A DNA stretch of 43,994 nucleotides. It comes from Clostridia bacterium (GTDB lineage: Bacteria; Bacillota; Clostridia; Christensenellales; Borkfalkiaceae). Positions 7,850 through 15,431 of this stretch are shown piece by piece. The stretch is from contig JAJPZA010000051.1 in NCBI GenBank assembly GCA_021204625.1, positions 3,310-47,303 on the forward strand. The letters run 5' to 3'. Made by a program: the position numbers and the translations under genes. How positions within the stretch are numbered: the stretch's first letter is position 1; each line of letters starts with the position of its first letter. The notes below the pieces were generated by a model. The model was not told the origin of the DNA and ran no database searches. It saw only the letters and a program-made list of their open reading frames with translations.

Positions 7850-8644
7850 ATGAGCAAGACACTTGGCCTCGCGCTTGGCGGAGGGTGCGCCAACGGAGCG
7901 GCGCATATAGGCGTGCTGCGGGCATTGGAAGAAGAGGGCATCCGTCCGGATTATATTTCCGGATGCAGCATAGGCGCTGTCATAGGCGCCTGCTATGCGC
8001 ACGGCATGACGCCCCTTGAAATCCGTGAGGAAGTGCTGAAACTTAAGACCCGCTCCATAGCAGACTTCCGCTTAGGGTTTATCCGCAGAAAGTCCCTCTT
8101 TGCCACAAAGAAGGTAAAAAAGCTCCTTTTGAAGTACATAGGGGAAGGGAACATAGAGGATTTCAATATTCCGTTCAGCTGCATAGCCACGGACGCATTC
8201 AATGCGCAGACTGTTGTTCTGGACCACGGCCCGGCAGTGCAGGCAGTGCTGGCATCCCTTGCGGTTCCCTGCGTTTTCCGTCCTGTGGGGATAGACGGCA
8301 AGACCCTTATAGACGGCTCCGTCATGTGCAGGGTGCCCAGCAGATTCGCCAAGGACATGGGAGCGGACGTGGTTGTATCCGTGGACGTCTTAAGCAATCT
8401 GGAGACTCCGCCGGAGAAGATAAAGAACATCTTCTCCATGATGATGCGTTCATATGAGCTCATGGACATGCAGATAACGAGGAAGACGAAGGAGCTGGAG
8501 GAAGGTGTGTATGACCTCTTCATAGAGCCGGACATGACCGGCCTTTCCCAGTACACCGTCGAAGACCTGGACATCACATATGACCGCGGCTATGAGGCCG
8601 GCAAAGCCTTCATGCCGCAGATTGTGAAGCTCCTGGAGGATTAG
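7850..8644 (+). CDS. Patatin-like phospholipase family protein, copy 2
   Basis: A 264-residue paralog of the preceding gene, colinear over its length. The nucleophile elbow GCSIG is intact (residues 38-42), and the dyad Asp sits in IDGS rather than IDGG/A. The glycine-rich oxyanion motif reads GGGCANG (10-16). The Arg or Lys normally present before the last Gly is Asn, and the DGG/DGA Gly is Ser. Activity may be altered or specialised compared with copy 1. The ATG is preceded by GGTGGAAGA. The arrangement is a tandem duplication followed by divergence. Confidence 0.85.
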   Translation: MSKTLGLALGGGCANGAAHIGVLRALEEEGIRPDYISGCSIGAVIGACYAHGMTPLEIREEVLKLKTRSIADFRLGFIRRKSLFATKKVKKLLLKYIGEGNIEDFNIPFSCIATDAFNAQTVVLDHGPAVQAVLASLAVPCVFRPVGIDGKTLIDGSVMCRVPSRFAKDMGADVVVSVDVLSNLETPPEKIKNIFSMMMRSYELMDMQITRKTKELEEGVYDLFIEPDMTGLSQYTVEDLDITYDRGYEAGKAFMPQIVKLLED

Positions 8645-8771
8645 CCGGAATTTTCTCCGAAGCGCGCAGCCCTGCATGAATATGCCTGATCCGGGGCAAA
8701 ATTCCGTCATAATGAATACACCGCTTCATATGCAGCCTTCAAGGGCTGCATATTACAGGTAAGAGCATATC

Positions 8772-10112
8772 ATGGACCTTTTTGATTACAACGGAAACGA
8801 AGAGAAGGCCAGGCCGCTTGCAGACCGCATGCGGCCCAGCTGCCTTGCGGACTTCATTGGCCAGAAGCATATAGTGGCGGAGGGGTCCCTGCTTCGCAGG
8901 GCCATTGCCCTGGACCGCCTTGGAAGCTGCATATTCTGGGGTCCTCCGGGAACAGGCAAGACCACGCTTGCTCATATAGTGGCGCAGACTACCCACGGTG
9001 AGTTCATAAAGCTCAACGCCGTCCAGGCGGGCGTCGCGGACGTAAAGAGGGCCGTGGACCAGGCTACGGAAAACCTGCGCCTCTACAACAAGCGCACGTA
9101 CCTTCTTCTGGACGAGTGCCACCGCTTCAACAAGACCCAGTCCGACTCCCTTCTCCCGGCCATAGAAAAAGGCACTGTAATCTTCATAGGCTCCACAACA
9201 GAGAACCCGTACGCATCCATGACTCCTGCCATAGTCTCCAGGTGCCGTGTGTTTGAGTTCAGGCAGCTCTCGGAAGAGGAAATCGCCGGAGCCATACGCA
9301 AGGCCCTTTCAGACACCCGCAGAGGCCTGGGCAACTACGGCGCCGTTGTGGACGATGACGCCGTCTCCCATATAGCCCGCACAGCCGGCGGAGACCTCCG
9401 CGCGGCATACAATGCCATAGAGCTTGCAGTCCTCACGACCCCGCCCTCCGAAGACGGGAAAATACATGTTACCCTGTCTGATGCGGAGCAGTCCATCCAG
9501 CGCAAATCCATGTCCTTCGGCGAGGACGCATACTATGATTATCTGTCCGCATTCTGCAAATCCCTCCGCGGGAGCGATTCCAACGCAGCACTCTATTACG
9601 CCATGCGGCTCATAGAGGGAGGATGCGACCCCATGATAATAGCCCGCCGCCTTGTGATCCATTCATCCGAAGACGTGGGCATGGCAGACCCCAACGCCCT
9701 CGTTGTTGCATCCTCCGCAATGTACGTCCTGGAAAAGACCGGATATCCGGAAGGGCTCATTCCCCTTTCCAACGCCATAATATACGTCTGCGAAGCTCCT
9801 AAGAGCGGCACGGTTAAGGCCGCCATGAGAGCGGCGCAGGAAGACGCCAGATCCACACGGGATGACGAAGGGGTCCCGCCGTACATAAAGGACAACTCAT
9901 ACGGAGACAAGGCCACAAAGGCCCAGTCCCTGAATTACAAATACCCCCACAACTATCCCGGAGGCTATGTGGAGCAGCAGTACCTCCCGGACAAGCTGAA
10001 AGACCGCATATATTACGTTCCCACGGACTACGGCTACGAGAAGCAGGTGAAGGCGAACCGCGAGGCCAAAGGCATGCCGTCCGCGCCAGAAGAGAAGGGG
10101 GATGAAGACTGA
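8772..10112 (+). CDS. rarA: Replication-associated recombination protein A (RarA/MgsA AAA+ ATPase)
   Basis: A 446-residue AAA+ ATPase of the RarA/MgsA/WRNIP1 family, related to clamp-loader subunits and acting at stalled replication forks. Walker A GPPGTGKT is at residues 57-64, Walker B LLLDECH at 111-117 (Cys where many have Ile), sensor 1 in STTENP near 141-146, and the Arg finger in SRC near 157. The C-terminal tetramerisation region with EDVGMADP and PEG motifs is present, and the length is normal. Its stop overlaps the start of array gene P1 by one base (TGATG), so P1 can be translationally coupled to it. Confidence 0.93.
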   Translation: MDLFDYNGNEEKARPLADRMRPSCLADFIGQKHIVAEGSLLRRAIALDRLGSCIFWGPPGTGKTTLAHIVAQTTHGEFIKLNAVQAGVADVKRAVDQATENLRLYNKRTYLLLDECHRFNKTQSDSLLPAIEKGTVIFIGSTTENPYASMTPAIVSRCRVFEFRQLSEEEIAGAIRKALSDTRRGLGNYGAVVDDDAVSHIARTAGGDLRAAYNAIELAVLTTPPSEDGKIHVTLSDAEQSIQRKSMSFGEDAYYDYLSAFCKSLRGSDSNAALYYAMRLIEGGCDPMIIARRLVIHSSEDVGMADPNALVVASSAMYVLEKTGYPEGLIPLSNAIIYVCEAPKSGTVKAAMRAAQEDARSTRDDEGVPPYIKDNSYGDKATKAQSLNYKYPHNYPGGYVEQQYLPDKLKDRIYYVPTDYGYEKQVKANREAKGMPSAPEEKGDED

Positions 10113-11725
10113 TGGCCAGAGGCAGAAAAAGACATTTCTTGAACGGCAATTCCCAGGAAACCTTCGCCGAGTCCGCAAGCGTCCCCGCAAACGGAGTTTA
10201 CAAGTCTGTTTCCATAGATGAAGCCGGCTTCAGCGACGAGATAGCGGACAAAATGAAGCATAGTCTGGGCATAACCACTGTAGGGCAGCTTCTGCAGTAT
10301 TCATCGTACGATCTTCGGCACAGCTGGAGCCTGAAGGAATATGTGATAGAGACCCTGGACACCTTCGACGAGTACCTTTACGAAAGCCTTGAAAAGCAGA
10401 AGAAAGAGTACTACGACAATCCTGAGCCCATATACAGGCTTCTGGGGCTGAAGGATCCGGGCCGTTACGCAAACTATCTCATTTATGATTTCAACGAGGC
10501 TGTGCTGCATTTTATCCCGGAGGTGTTCGGCTCCCTAAGGAAGAACGGGATTATAACCCTGCTGGACTTTTTCAAGCTGGATCTTGTGGCGTACCATGAG
10601 CTTTTTGAATGTAGTGACAACGAAGCCCGCCTAGTGCTGGTCTGCGTGAAGAAGGGACTTAGGTCCATAAGCAAAGTGCCTGCCATGGTCATGCAGCTGG
10701 ATTCCGCCGGAAAGGATGTAATAACATATCCTCTGCCGGAGGATGCAAGGGGAAAGGTCTCATCTCTTACCGATGACCGCATAGCGGGGGACAGAGTGTC
10801 TTTAAAGGGCATGACCTCATACGAAAAGGCTCTGTACGGCAAATCATGCGAGGCCATAGAGGACTGCGGCGAGGGATTCTATTACGATGTCATAGACAGC
10901 AAGGAGATTTTTGAGAGTTTTTCCAAAAGCCTTGCCGTATTCTATTCCCAGGAGCTGGAGCTTCTGCAGCGTAAGGAAATGATCCGCAGCCTGTACTTTG
11001 CCGTGCCGGACAGAATCCGGAAGATGCCCGCAAGGGTCCTGTGCCGTTACATGAGGCCCCGTTATACGGATACCGGCAGCGAATGGCCATACAGAAACTA
11101 TTACAATGCGAGGGAGGTTGTGTTTTTCAAAAGCTATGAACCGATCCGCACAAGCGACAGGATGATGACTCTGGAGGCAGCCTTTGGTCATATGGAGGAC
11201 CTCATGAACGGCTGCAGCACAATCGAGGAGCTGGACAAGCTTATAAACGCGGACAATGACAAGCAGTTCATGGACCTTCTGGACTGGCTTTCCCACGCGA
11301 ATATGCTCAATGCAATATATGACACCTTCATGAAGCCGCCGCGCCAGCACAGCCATGAGGCTCCTAAGCAGATGAAGCAGGAGATAACGGAGACGGACCC
11401 GGATGAGGTCATTGCCCGGTTTGCCGGGATAATGAATGACTCCCCGGATGACAGTCTGGACGGCTTTCCTTATTACCAGGATGATGACTGGAATTATTCC
11501 GCCTGGTCCATATACAGATACTGCAGATATGACTTTTTCTCTGTCTACATGCTTCTGACCGGCAAAACATCCGTGCCCGCCGGCATACTGGACGATTTTC
11601 TGTATACGGAAGACGCGGAAGACTTCAAACGTTATCTTACATACGAGAGCAGGAATGATTCTTGCTGCTATGAATACAATCCGGAGACGGGCATGGTCTC
11701 CATTAAAGCGAATGTCTTTGAGTGA
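10112..11725 (+). CDS. Array paralog P1: alpha-CTD-like HhH domain protein
   Basis: First of six paralogs (537 residues), unnamed to my knowledge. Residues about 36-90 resemble the helix-hairpin-helix C-terminal domain of RNA polymerase alpha (GITTVGQLL, then a Leu-spaced helix). The family signature NPEPIYRL is at 103-110, and a second HhH-like motif, NGIITLLDFFKLDL, is near 145-158. A conserved core starts at DDRIAGD (221-227) and continues through YEKALY and CG..FYYDV. The C-terminal domain begins at YDFFSVYMLL. No sigma region 4-like helix-turn-helix is seen, unlike P4 and P6. There are no membrane segments. The start overlaps rarA by one base, with GAAGGGGG upstream. A nucleic-acid or transcription role is inferred from the fold resemblance only. 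Confidence 0.7.
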   Translation: MARGRKRHFLNGNSQETFAESASVPANGVYKSVSIDEAGFSDEIADKMKHSLGITTVGQLLQYSSYDLRHSWSLKEYVIETLDTFDEYLYESLEKQKKEYYDNPEPIYRLLGLKDPGRYANYLIYDFNEAVLHFIPEVFGSLRKNGIITLLDFFKLDLVAYHELFECSDNEARLVLVCVKKGLRSISKVPAMVMQLDSAGKDVITYPLPEDARGKVSSLTDDRIAGDRVSLKGMTSYEKALYGKSCEAIEDCGEGFYYDVIDSKEIFESFSKSLAVFYSQELELLQRKEMIRSLYFAVPDRIRKMPARVLCRYMRPRYTDTGSEWPYRNYYNAREVVFFKSYEPIRTSDRMMTLEAAFGHMEDLMNGCSTIEELDKLINADNDKQFMDLLDWLSHANMLNAIYDTFMKPPRQHSHEAPKQMKQEITETDPDEVIARFAGIMNDSPDDSLDGFPYYQDDDWNYSAWSIYRYCRYDFFSVYMLLTGKTSVPAGILDDFLYTEDAEDFKRYLTYESRNDSCCYEYNPETGMVSIKANVFE

Positions 11726-11794
11726 CCGCCCCGTATTCCAGACTGCGGCAGACCTGCGCAGGGCACCTGCGCATTACAGGTTCCGCGCTGGAAT

Positions 11795-11833
11795 CATTTC
11801 CACACAAAGACAGCGCAGTATGCCGTATCCAAG
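11795..11833 (+). promoter_or_regulatory. Shared 39-bp leader element, copy A1 (before P2)
   Basis: This block (CATTTCCACACAAAG, then CAGCGCAGTATG) recurs nearly unchanged at 13572-13610 and 15372-15410. Copies A1 and A2 lie exactly 83 bases (start to start) before the initiation codons of P2 and P3. The conserved ATATG-like part could be a -10 region. Its full 34-bp palindrome partner is missing here. Confidence 0.55.
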
Positions 11834-11877
11834 CGGGATGCCGGCATTGCAGAAAATACAAGGACGCAGAGGGCACA

Positions 11878-13497
11878 ATGGCCGGAAAGTACAAAAGGCA
11901 GATTATACAGGACACGAGGACCCAGACCAGGCTGGACGACTTGCTTGAAGTCTCGGTGGACGGGTTTTTCTCCAAAATCCCGCTGGAGCATGTTGGCTTC
12001 AGCGTGGAGGTCCTGGATCTGCTTAAAAGCCACAAAATAACCATGATCGGGCAGCTTCTGAAGTTTTCTCCGGCAAGCCTGAGAAAAAAGAAGTACCTGA
12101 CGGGGCATGTCATAAAGATGCTGGATGCCCTGGATGAGTATTTCTGCAACGCCTTCGAGGAGGGCAGAAAGGCATACTATGAAAACCCTGTGCCCTTATA
12201 CAAGCTCCTGCGGCTGAAGGATATAGACTTCTGCAGAAACTATCTGCTCTATGATTACAGGCAGAGCGAATACGGCTACAGAGAGGACTTCAGAAACTTC
12301 AGAGCCCACGGCGTCATCACGCTGTATGACTTTTTAAAGCTGGATCTCGGCACATACCACGAATACGGCATCTTATGGGGTGAATCCCTGCGCGGCATGC
12401 TGAGGTCTTTCCGTTCCGGCCTGGATTTCTGTATCAAAATCTCGCAGCGCATGACATATCCCCTGAATGAACACGAGACGGAAGTGATATCCTACCCGCT
12501 GCCGGAAGCGGCAAGGTACAAAGTGTCCTGTCTCACAGATGACCGCATAGCGGGGGACGAAGTTTCCACAGCACGCTTAAGCTCCTATGAAAAGGCCCTT
12601 TATGACAGGACGCAGGGAGCATTAGAGGACTGCGGGGAGACCTTCTATTATGACGTCCTGGATAATCGTGAGGCCTTCTCCAATCTTGCCAAAAGCTTTG
12701 CCTCATTCTGCGCTCCAGCCTTGGAGTTCATGCAGCGGAAGATCATGATCCGCAATCTGTACATGGGAGTGCCGGAAAAATTCCGGCAGATGCCGGCAAG
12801 GGCTCTGTATCATTACATGGTGCCCAGACACAGCGGCCCGCGCCAGACCTCCCCGTACGACAAGTACCGCATCGGACGGGATGCTTCGTTTTTCAGGAAA
12901 TGGGAGCTGTTTCGCACCACGTGCAGAATGGCCACGGTTGAAGAGGCATACTGGCATCTGGAAGAAATCACGGAAGCATGCAGGGACATAAGCGACTTTG
13001 ACCGGATGCTGGAAAACGACATGATCTGGCCTTTTCTGGACCTTATGCACTGGCTGGGAAGAGTTAGCATGCTCTCGGCCGTGTATGACTGCTTCCTGCG
13101 CTATTCCGAATATGACAGGCACGAAGCGGCGGATGAAATGAAGGCCATTGTTCCTGTGACAGACCCGGACGAGGTCATTGGCCGCTTCGCCGCAATAAAC
13201 AATGGGAAAGCCAAGGTGAAGCCCGGCATCTTCGTTTACTATGACAGTGAGGAGGACCACACCTGGTTCGGCTTCCGTGACCGCTATATCTCATACCGGT
13301 ACGATTTCTTCGCCGTGTACATGCTCTTAAGCGGCAAAACCTCCGTGCCGCTTGAAAAGGCGCGCAAAGTCCTCCATCCGGAAGAGTCAAACAGGCTGAT
13401 AAATTTATTCTGCGAGTTCGCGGATTACACATACCTGTACGAATACAACCCGGACACGGACTCCGTAGACATGAAGCCGCACGCCCTGGAGTGGTAG
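11878..13497 (+). CDS. Array paralog P2: alpha-CTD-like HhH domain protein
   Basis: This 539-residue protein belongs to the P1/P3 subgroup. The frame is open to 11722, but ATG 11878 follows CAGAGGG and its distance from the leader element equals that of P3. Basic N-terminus (MAGKYKRQ). The alpha-CTD-like segment is at about 33-90 (IPLEHVGFS through MIGQLLKFS), the signature NPVPLYKL at 103-110, and the second HhH-like motif HGVITLYDFLKLDL near 143-156. The core DDRIAGDEVS, CG..FYYDV and MQRK...PEKFRQMPAR follow, then the C-terminal YDFFAVYMLL domain. Its last 67 coding bases and the following 13 bases are identical to the end of P3, implying recombination between the two genes. Function unknown. 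Confidence 0.7.
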   Translation: MAGKYKRQIIQDTRTQTRLDDLLEVSVDGFFSKIPLEHVGFSVEVLDLLKSHKITMIGQLLKFSPASLRKKKYLTGHVIKMLDALDEYFCNAFEEGRKAYYENPVPLYKLLRLKDIDFCRNYLLYDYRQSEYGYREDFRNFRAHGVITLYDFLKLDLGTYHEYGILWGESLRGMLRSFRSGLDFCIKISQRMTYPLNEHETEVISYPLPEAARYKVSCLTDDRIAGDEVSTARLSSYEKALYDRTQGALEDCGETFYYDVLDNREAFSNLAKSFASFCAPALEFMQRKIMIRNLYMGVPEKFRQMPARALYHYMVPRHSGPRQTSPYDKYRIGRDASFFRKWELFRTTCRMATVEEAYWHLEEITEACRDISDFDRMLENDMIWPFLDLMHWLGRVSMLSAVYDCFLRYSEYDRHEAADEMKAIVPVTDPDEVIGRFAAINNGKAKVKPGIFVYYDSEEDHTWFGFRDRYISYRYDFFAVYMLLSGKTSVPLEKARKVLHPEESNRLINLFCEFADYTYLYEYNPDTDSVDMKPHALEW

Positions 13498-13511
13498 CCG
13501 CCGCTCCAAAC
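13432..13511 (+). repeat. 80-bp exact direct repeat, copy 1 (3' end of P2)
   Basis: Bases 13432-13511 are identical to 15218-15297. The repeat spans the last codons of P2, its stop and 14 bases of intergenic DNA. The matching genes are otherwise clearly diverged, so this is a recent exchange or conversion tract. Confidence 0.9.
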
Positions 13512-13526
13512 TTCCAAACTTATTAC

Positions 13527-13560
13527 AAACTTGTATGCTGCAAATGCACGCAGCAAGTTT
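13527..13560 (+). repeat. 34-bp palindromic element, copy 1
   Basis: First of seven 34-bp imperfect palindromes. The consensus arm RAACTTNTATGTTGCA (16 bp) is followed by a 2-bp A/T centre and the inverse arm. This copy starts 30 bases after the P2 stop. It is 128 bases (start to start) before P3, and its right arm is partly degenerate (ACGCAGCAAGTTT). Confidence 0.8.
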
Positions 13561-13571
13561 CATAGATGCTG

Positions 13572-13610
13572 CATTTCCACGCAAAGACAGCGCAATATGC
13601 CGCATTCAAG
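13572..13610 (+). promoter_or_regulatory. Shared 39-bp leader element, copy A2 (before P3)
   Basis: Near-identical to 11795-11833, with an ACGCAAAG variant and CAATATG in the ATATG block. It begins exactly 83 bases before the P3 start, as copy A1 does before P2. It lies just downstream of palindrome copy 1. A promoter or 5' leader role is inferred from the conserved position. Confidence 0.55.
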
Positions 13611-13654
13611 ATGGATAAAGGAATCCAAACGACCCCGGGGACGGATGAAAACTG

Positions 13655-15283
13655 ATGGCTAAAGTCAAAAGAAAAAGGCAGCTGATTACGGACGCAAGGT
13701 GCGTGCAGCCTTTGAACTGCATGCTCAGCATTTCCAATCTTGGGTACTTTGACAGGATCCCGCTGGAGCATGTCGGGTTTTCCGATGACATTCTGGAGCT
13801 GCTCAGGGAACACGGGATGACGGTTTTGGGGGACATATTGGGACAGTCTCCGGCTGCGCTGAGAAGAAGGAGGTACCTGTATGCATACGTTCCTGACATG
13901 CTGGATGCCCTTGACGCATATTTCTGCAAGGCCTTTGAGGAAGGGGAAAAGGCATACCGGGAAGACCCGGTGCCCATATACAGGCTCCTGAAACTGAGGG
14001 ACATTGAAAAATACAGGTTTTGCCTCTTGCATGACTTCAGCTCGAATGTAACAAAGTCCTTTCCGGATGTTTTCAAGGCTCTTAGAGCCAGCGGAATCAT
14101 TACCGTTTATGACTTTTTCAAGATGAACCTCATTGATTATCATGAGTGTGTTGATCAGGATGATTCATCGCTCCGTTACATGCTGAACTGGATCAGCATT
14201 GTTTTGAAAGGATCTGTCTGTAATACCCTCCCGATGCCTTGCCCCGTAAATGACCGCGAGACGGAAGTGATAACATATCCGCTGCCGGCAATTGCAAAGC
14301 GGAAAGTCTCCTTGCTTACGGATGACCGCATAGCGGGGGACGATGTTTCCGTAAAAAGGCTGACCCCGTATGAAAAGGCCCTGTATGACAGATCCGAAGA
14401 AGCTATAGAGGACTGCGGCGTGGGTTTCTACTATGACGTCGTTGAAGACAAAGAGCCATTTGTGAGTCTTTCAAAAACCCTGGCCGCGTTTTACGCCCCT
14501 GTTCTGGAGCTGATGCAGCGGAAAGTCTTGCTCCGCAATCTGTACATGGCCGTGCCGGAAAAGTTCCGGCAGATGCCCGTCCGGGCCATGTATCATTACA
14601 TGGTGCCAAGGAGCATGAATCCGGAAGGAAATTCCCCATACTGCAGGTTTGCATGCTGCGGCAGGGAAGTTCCTTTTTTCAAGGAATGGGAGCTGTTTCA
14701 GCACCAAGGCAGAATGATGCCCCTTGAAGATGCATACAGGCATTTGGAAGAGCTTGTTGAGGAATGCGGCACCATTGAGGATTTTGACCGGATAATGGAG
14801 ACAGACGGAGACTGGGAGTTTCTGGACCTTCTGCACTGGCTGGGAAGCGTGAGCATGCTGACTGCGGTATATGACAGCTTTCTTAAAACCTCATACAAAG
14901 ACAGTCATGAGGCTCCAGATGCCATGAAGGCCATTATCCCTGAGGCGGATCCGGACGAAGTCATAGCAAGGCTCTGCGCCATGAAGCATGATCAAAAACA
15001 GGTCAATCCCGATGTTTTCCCGTATTACAAGAAGCCTTACGACGCATTCCGGCTGACAATGAGCGGGCGTTTCAGCTCATCCAGATATGATTTTTTTGCC
15101 GTATACATGCTGCTTGCCGGCAAGACATCCGTGCCGTATTCCATTGCCAGAAACATCCTGCATCTGGCAGACGGGAGAGAGCTTCTGCTTTTTTTCCGCG
15201 ATTTTTCCAATAAGAATTACCTGTACGAATACAACCCGGACACGGACTCCGTAGACATGAAGCCGCACGCCCTGGAGTGGTAG
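13655..15283 (+). CDS. Array paralog P3: alpha-CTD-like HhH domain protein
   Basis: This 542-residue protein is closest to P2. Basic start MAKVKRKRQL. The alpha-CTD-like segment runs about 34-90: IPLEHVGFSDDI, then GMTVLGDILGQSPAALR. Signature DPVPIYRL is at 104-111, and the second HhH-like motif SGIITVYDFFKMNL near 145-158. Core blocks DDRIAGDDVS, CG..FYYDV, MQRK and PEKFRQMPVR are present, and the C-terminal domain starts at YDFFAVYMLL. No intact helix-turn-helix is visible ahead of it. The gene has a 34-bp palindrome and the 39-bp element in its leader. Its 3' end is identical to P2 over 80 bases. Function unknown. A nucleic-acid-binding role is inferred. Confidence 0.7.
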   Translation: MAKVKRKRQLITDARCVQPLNCMLSISNLGYFDRIPLEHVGFSDDILELLREHGMTVLGDILGQSPAALRRRRYLYAYVPDMLDALDAYFCKAFEEGEKAYREDPVPIYRLLKLRDIEKYRFCLLHDFSSNVTKSFPDVFKALRASGIITVYDFFKMNLIDYHECVDQDDSSLRYMLNWISIVLKGSVCNTLPMPCPVNDRETEVITYPLPAIAKRKVSLLTDDRIAGDDVSVKRLTPYEKALYDRSEEAIEDCGVGFYYDVVEDKEPFVSLSKTLAAFYAPVLELMQRKVLLRNLYMAVPEKFRQMPVRAMYHYMVPRSMNPEGNSPYCRFACCGREVPFFKEWELFQHQGRMMPLEDAYRHLEELVEECGTIEDFDRIMETDGDWEFLDLLHWLGSVSMLTAVYDSFLKTSYKDSHEAPDAMKAIIPEADPDEVIARLCAMKHDQKQVNPDVFPYYKKPYDAFRLTMSGRFSSSRYDFFAVYMLLAGKTSVPYSIARNILHLADGRELLLFFRDFSNKNYLYEYNPDTDSVDMKPHALEW

Positions 15284-15297
15284 CCGCCGCTCCAAAC
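15218..15297 (+). repeat. 80-bp exact direct repeat, copy 2 (3' end of P3)
   Basis: Identical to 13432-13511. Downstream of it the two gaps stay near-identical for a further 85 bases (palindrome and 39-bp element), broken only by a size change in the CTCCAAAC motif run. Confidence 0.9.
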
Positions 15298-15330
15298 AAT
15301 CTCCAAACGTGCTCCAAACATGCTCCAAAC
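15289..15330 (+). repeat. Short CTCCAAAC motif run
   Basis: CTCCAAAC occurs four times, separated by 2-3 bases, ending at the left edge of palindrome copy 2. The matching gap after P2 holds only degenerate versions and is 14 bases shorter, so the run is probably a slippage-prone tract. Confidence 0.75.
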
Positions 15331-15360
15331 TTGTATGCTGCAAATGCACGCAACAAGTTT
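15327..15360 (+). repeat. 34-bp palindromic element, copy 2
   Basis: It differs from copy 1 at one base (ACGCAACAAGTTT right arm). It starts 44 bases after the P3 stop and 105 bases before the chosen P4 start. Confidence 0.8.
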
Positions 15361-15371
15361 CATAGATGTTG

Positions 15372-15410
15372 CATTTCCACGCAAAGACAGCACAGTATGT
15401 CTTGTTCAAG
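15372..15410 (+). promoter_or_regulatory. Shared 39-bp leader element, copy A3 (before P4)
   Basis: Third copy of the CATTTCCACGCAAAG block with CAGTATG. It starts 60 bases before the chosen P4 start rather than 83, so the downstream part of this leader has diverged. Confidence 0.5.
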
Positions 15411-15431
15411 GCATCTGCGCGGGTGAATGGC

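Noticed and set aside
11722-11877. Extending P2 upstream to 11722
   Set aside because: The extension runs through the conserved 39-bp leader element. ATG 11878 has a ribosome site and the same 83-base distance from the element as P3.
15366-15431. Extending P4 upstream to 15366
   Set aside because: The extension translates the conserved leader element (also found noncoding before P3), so it is unlikely to be coding.
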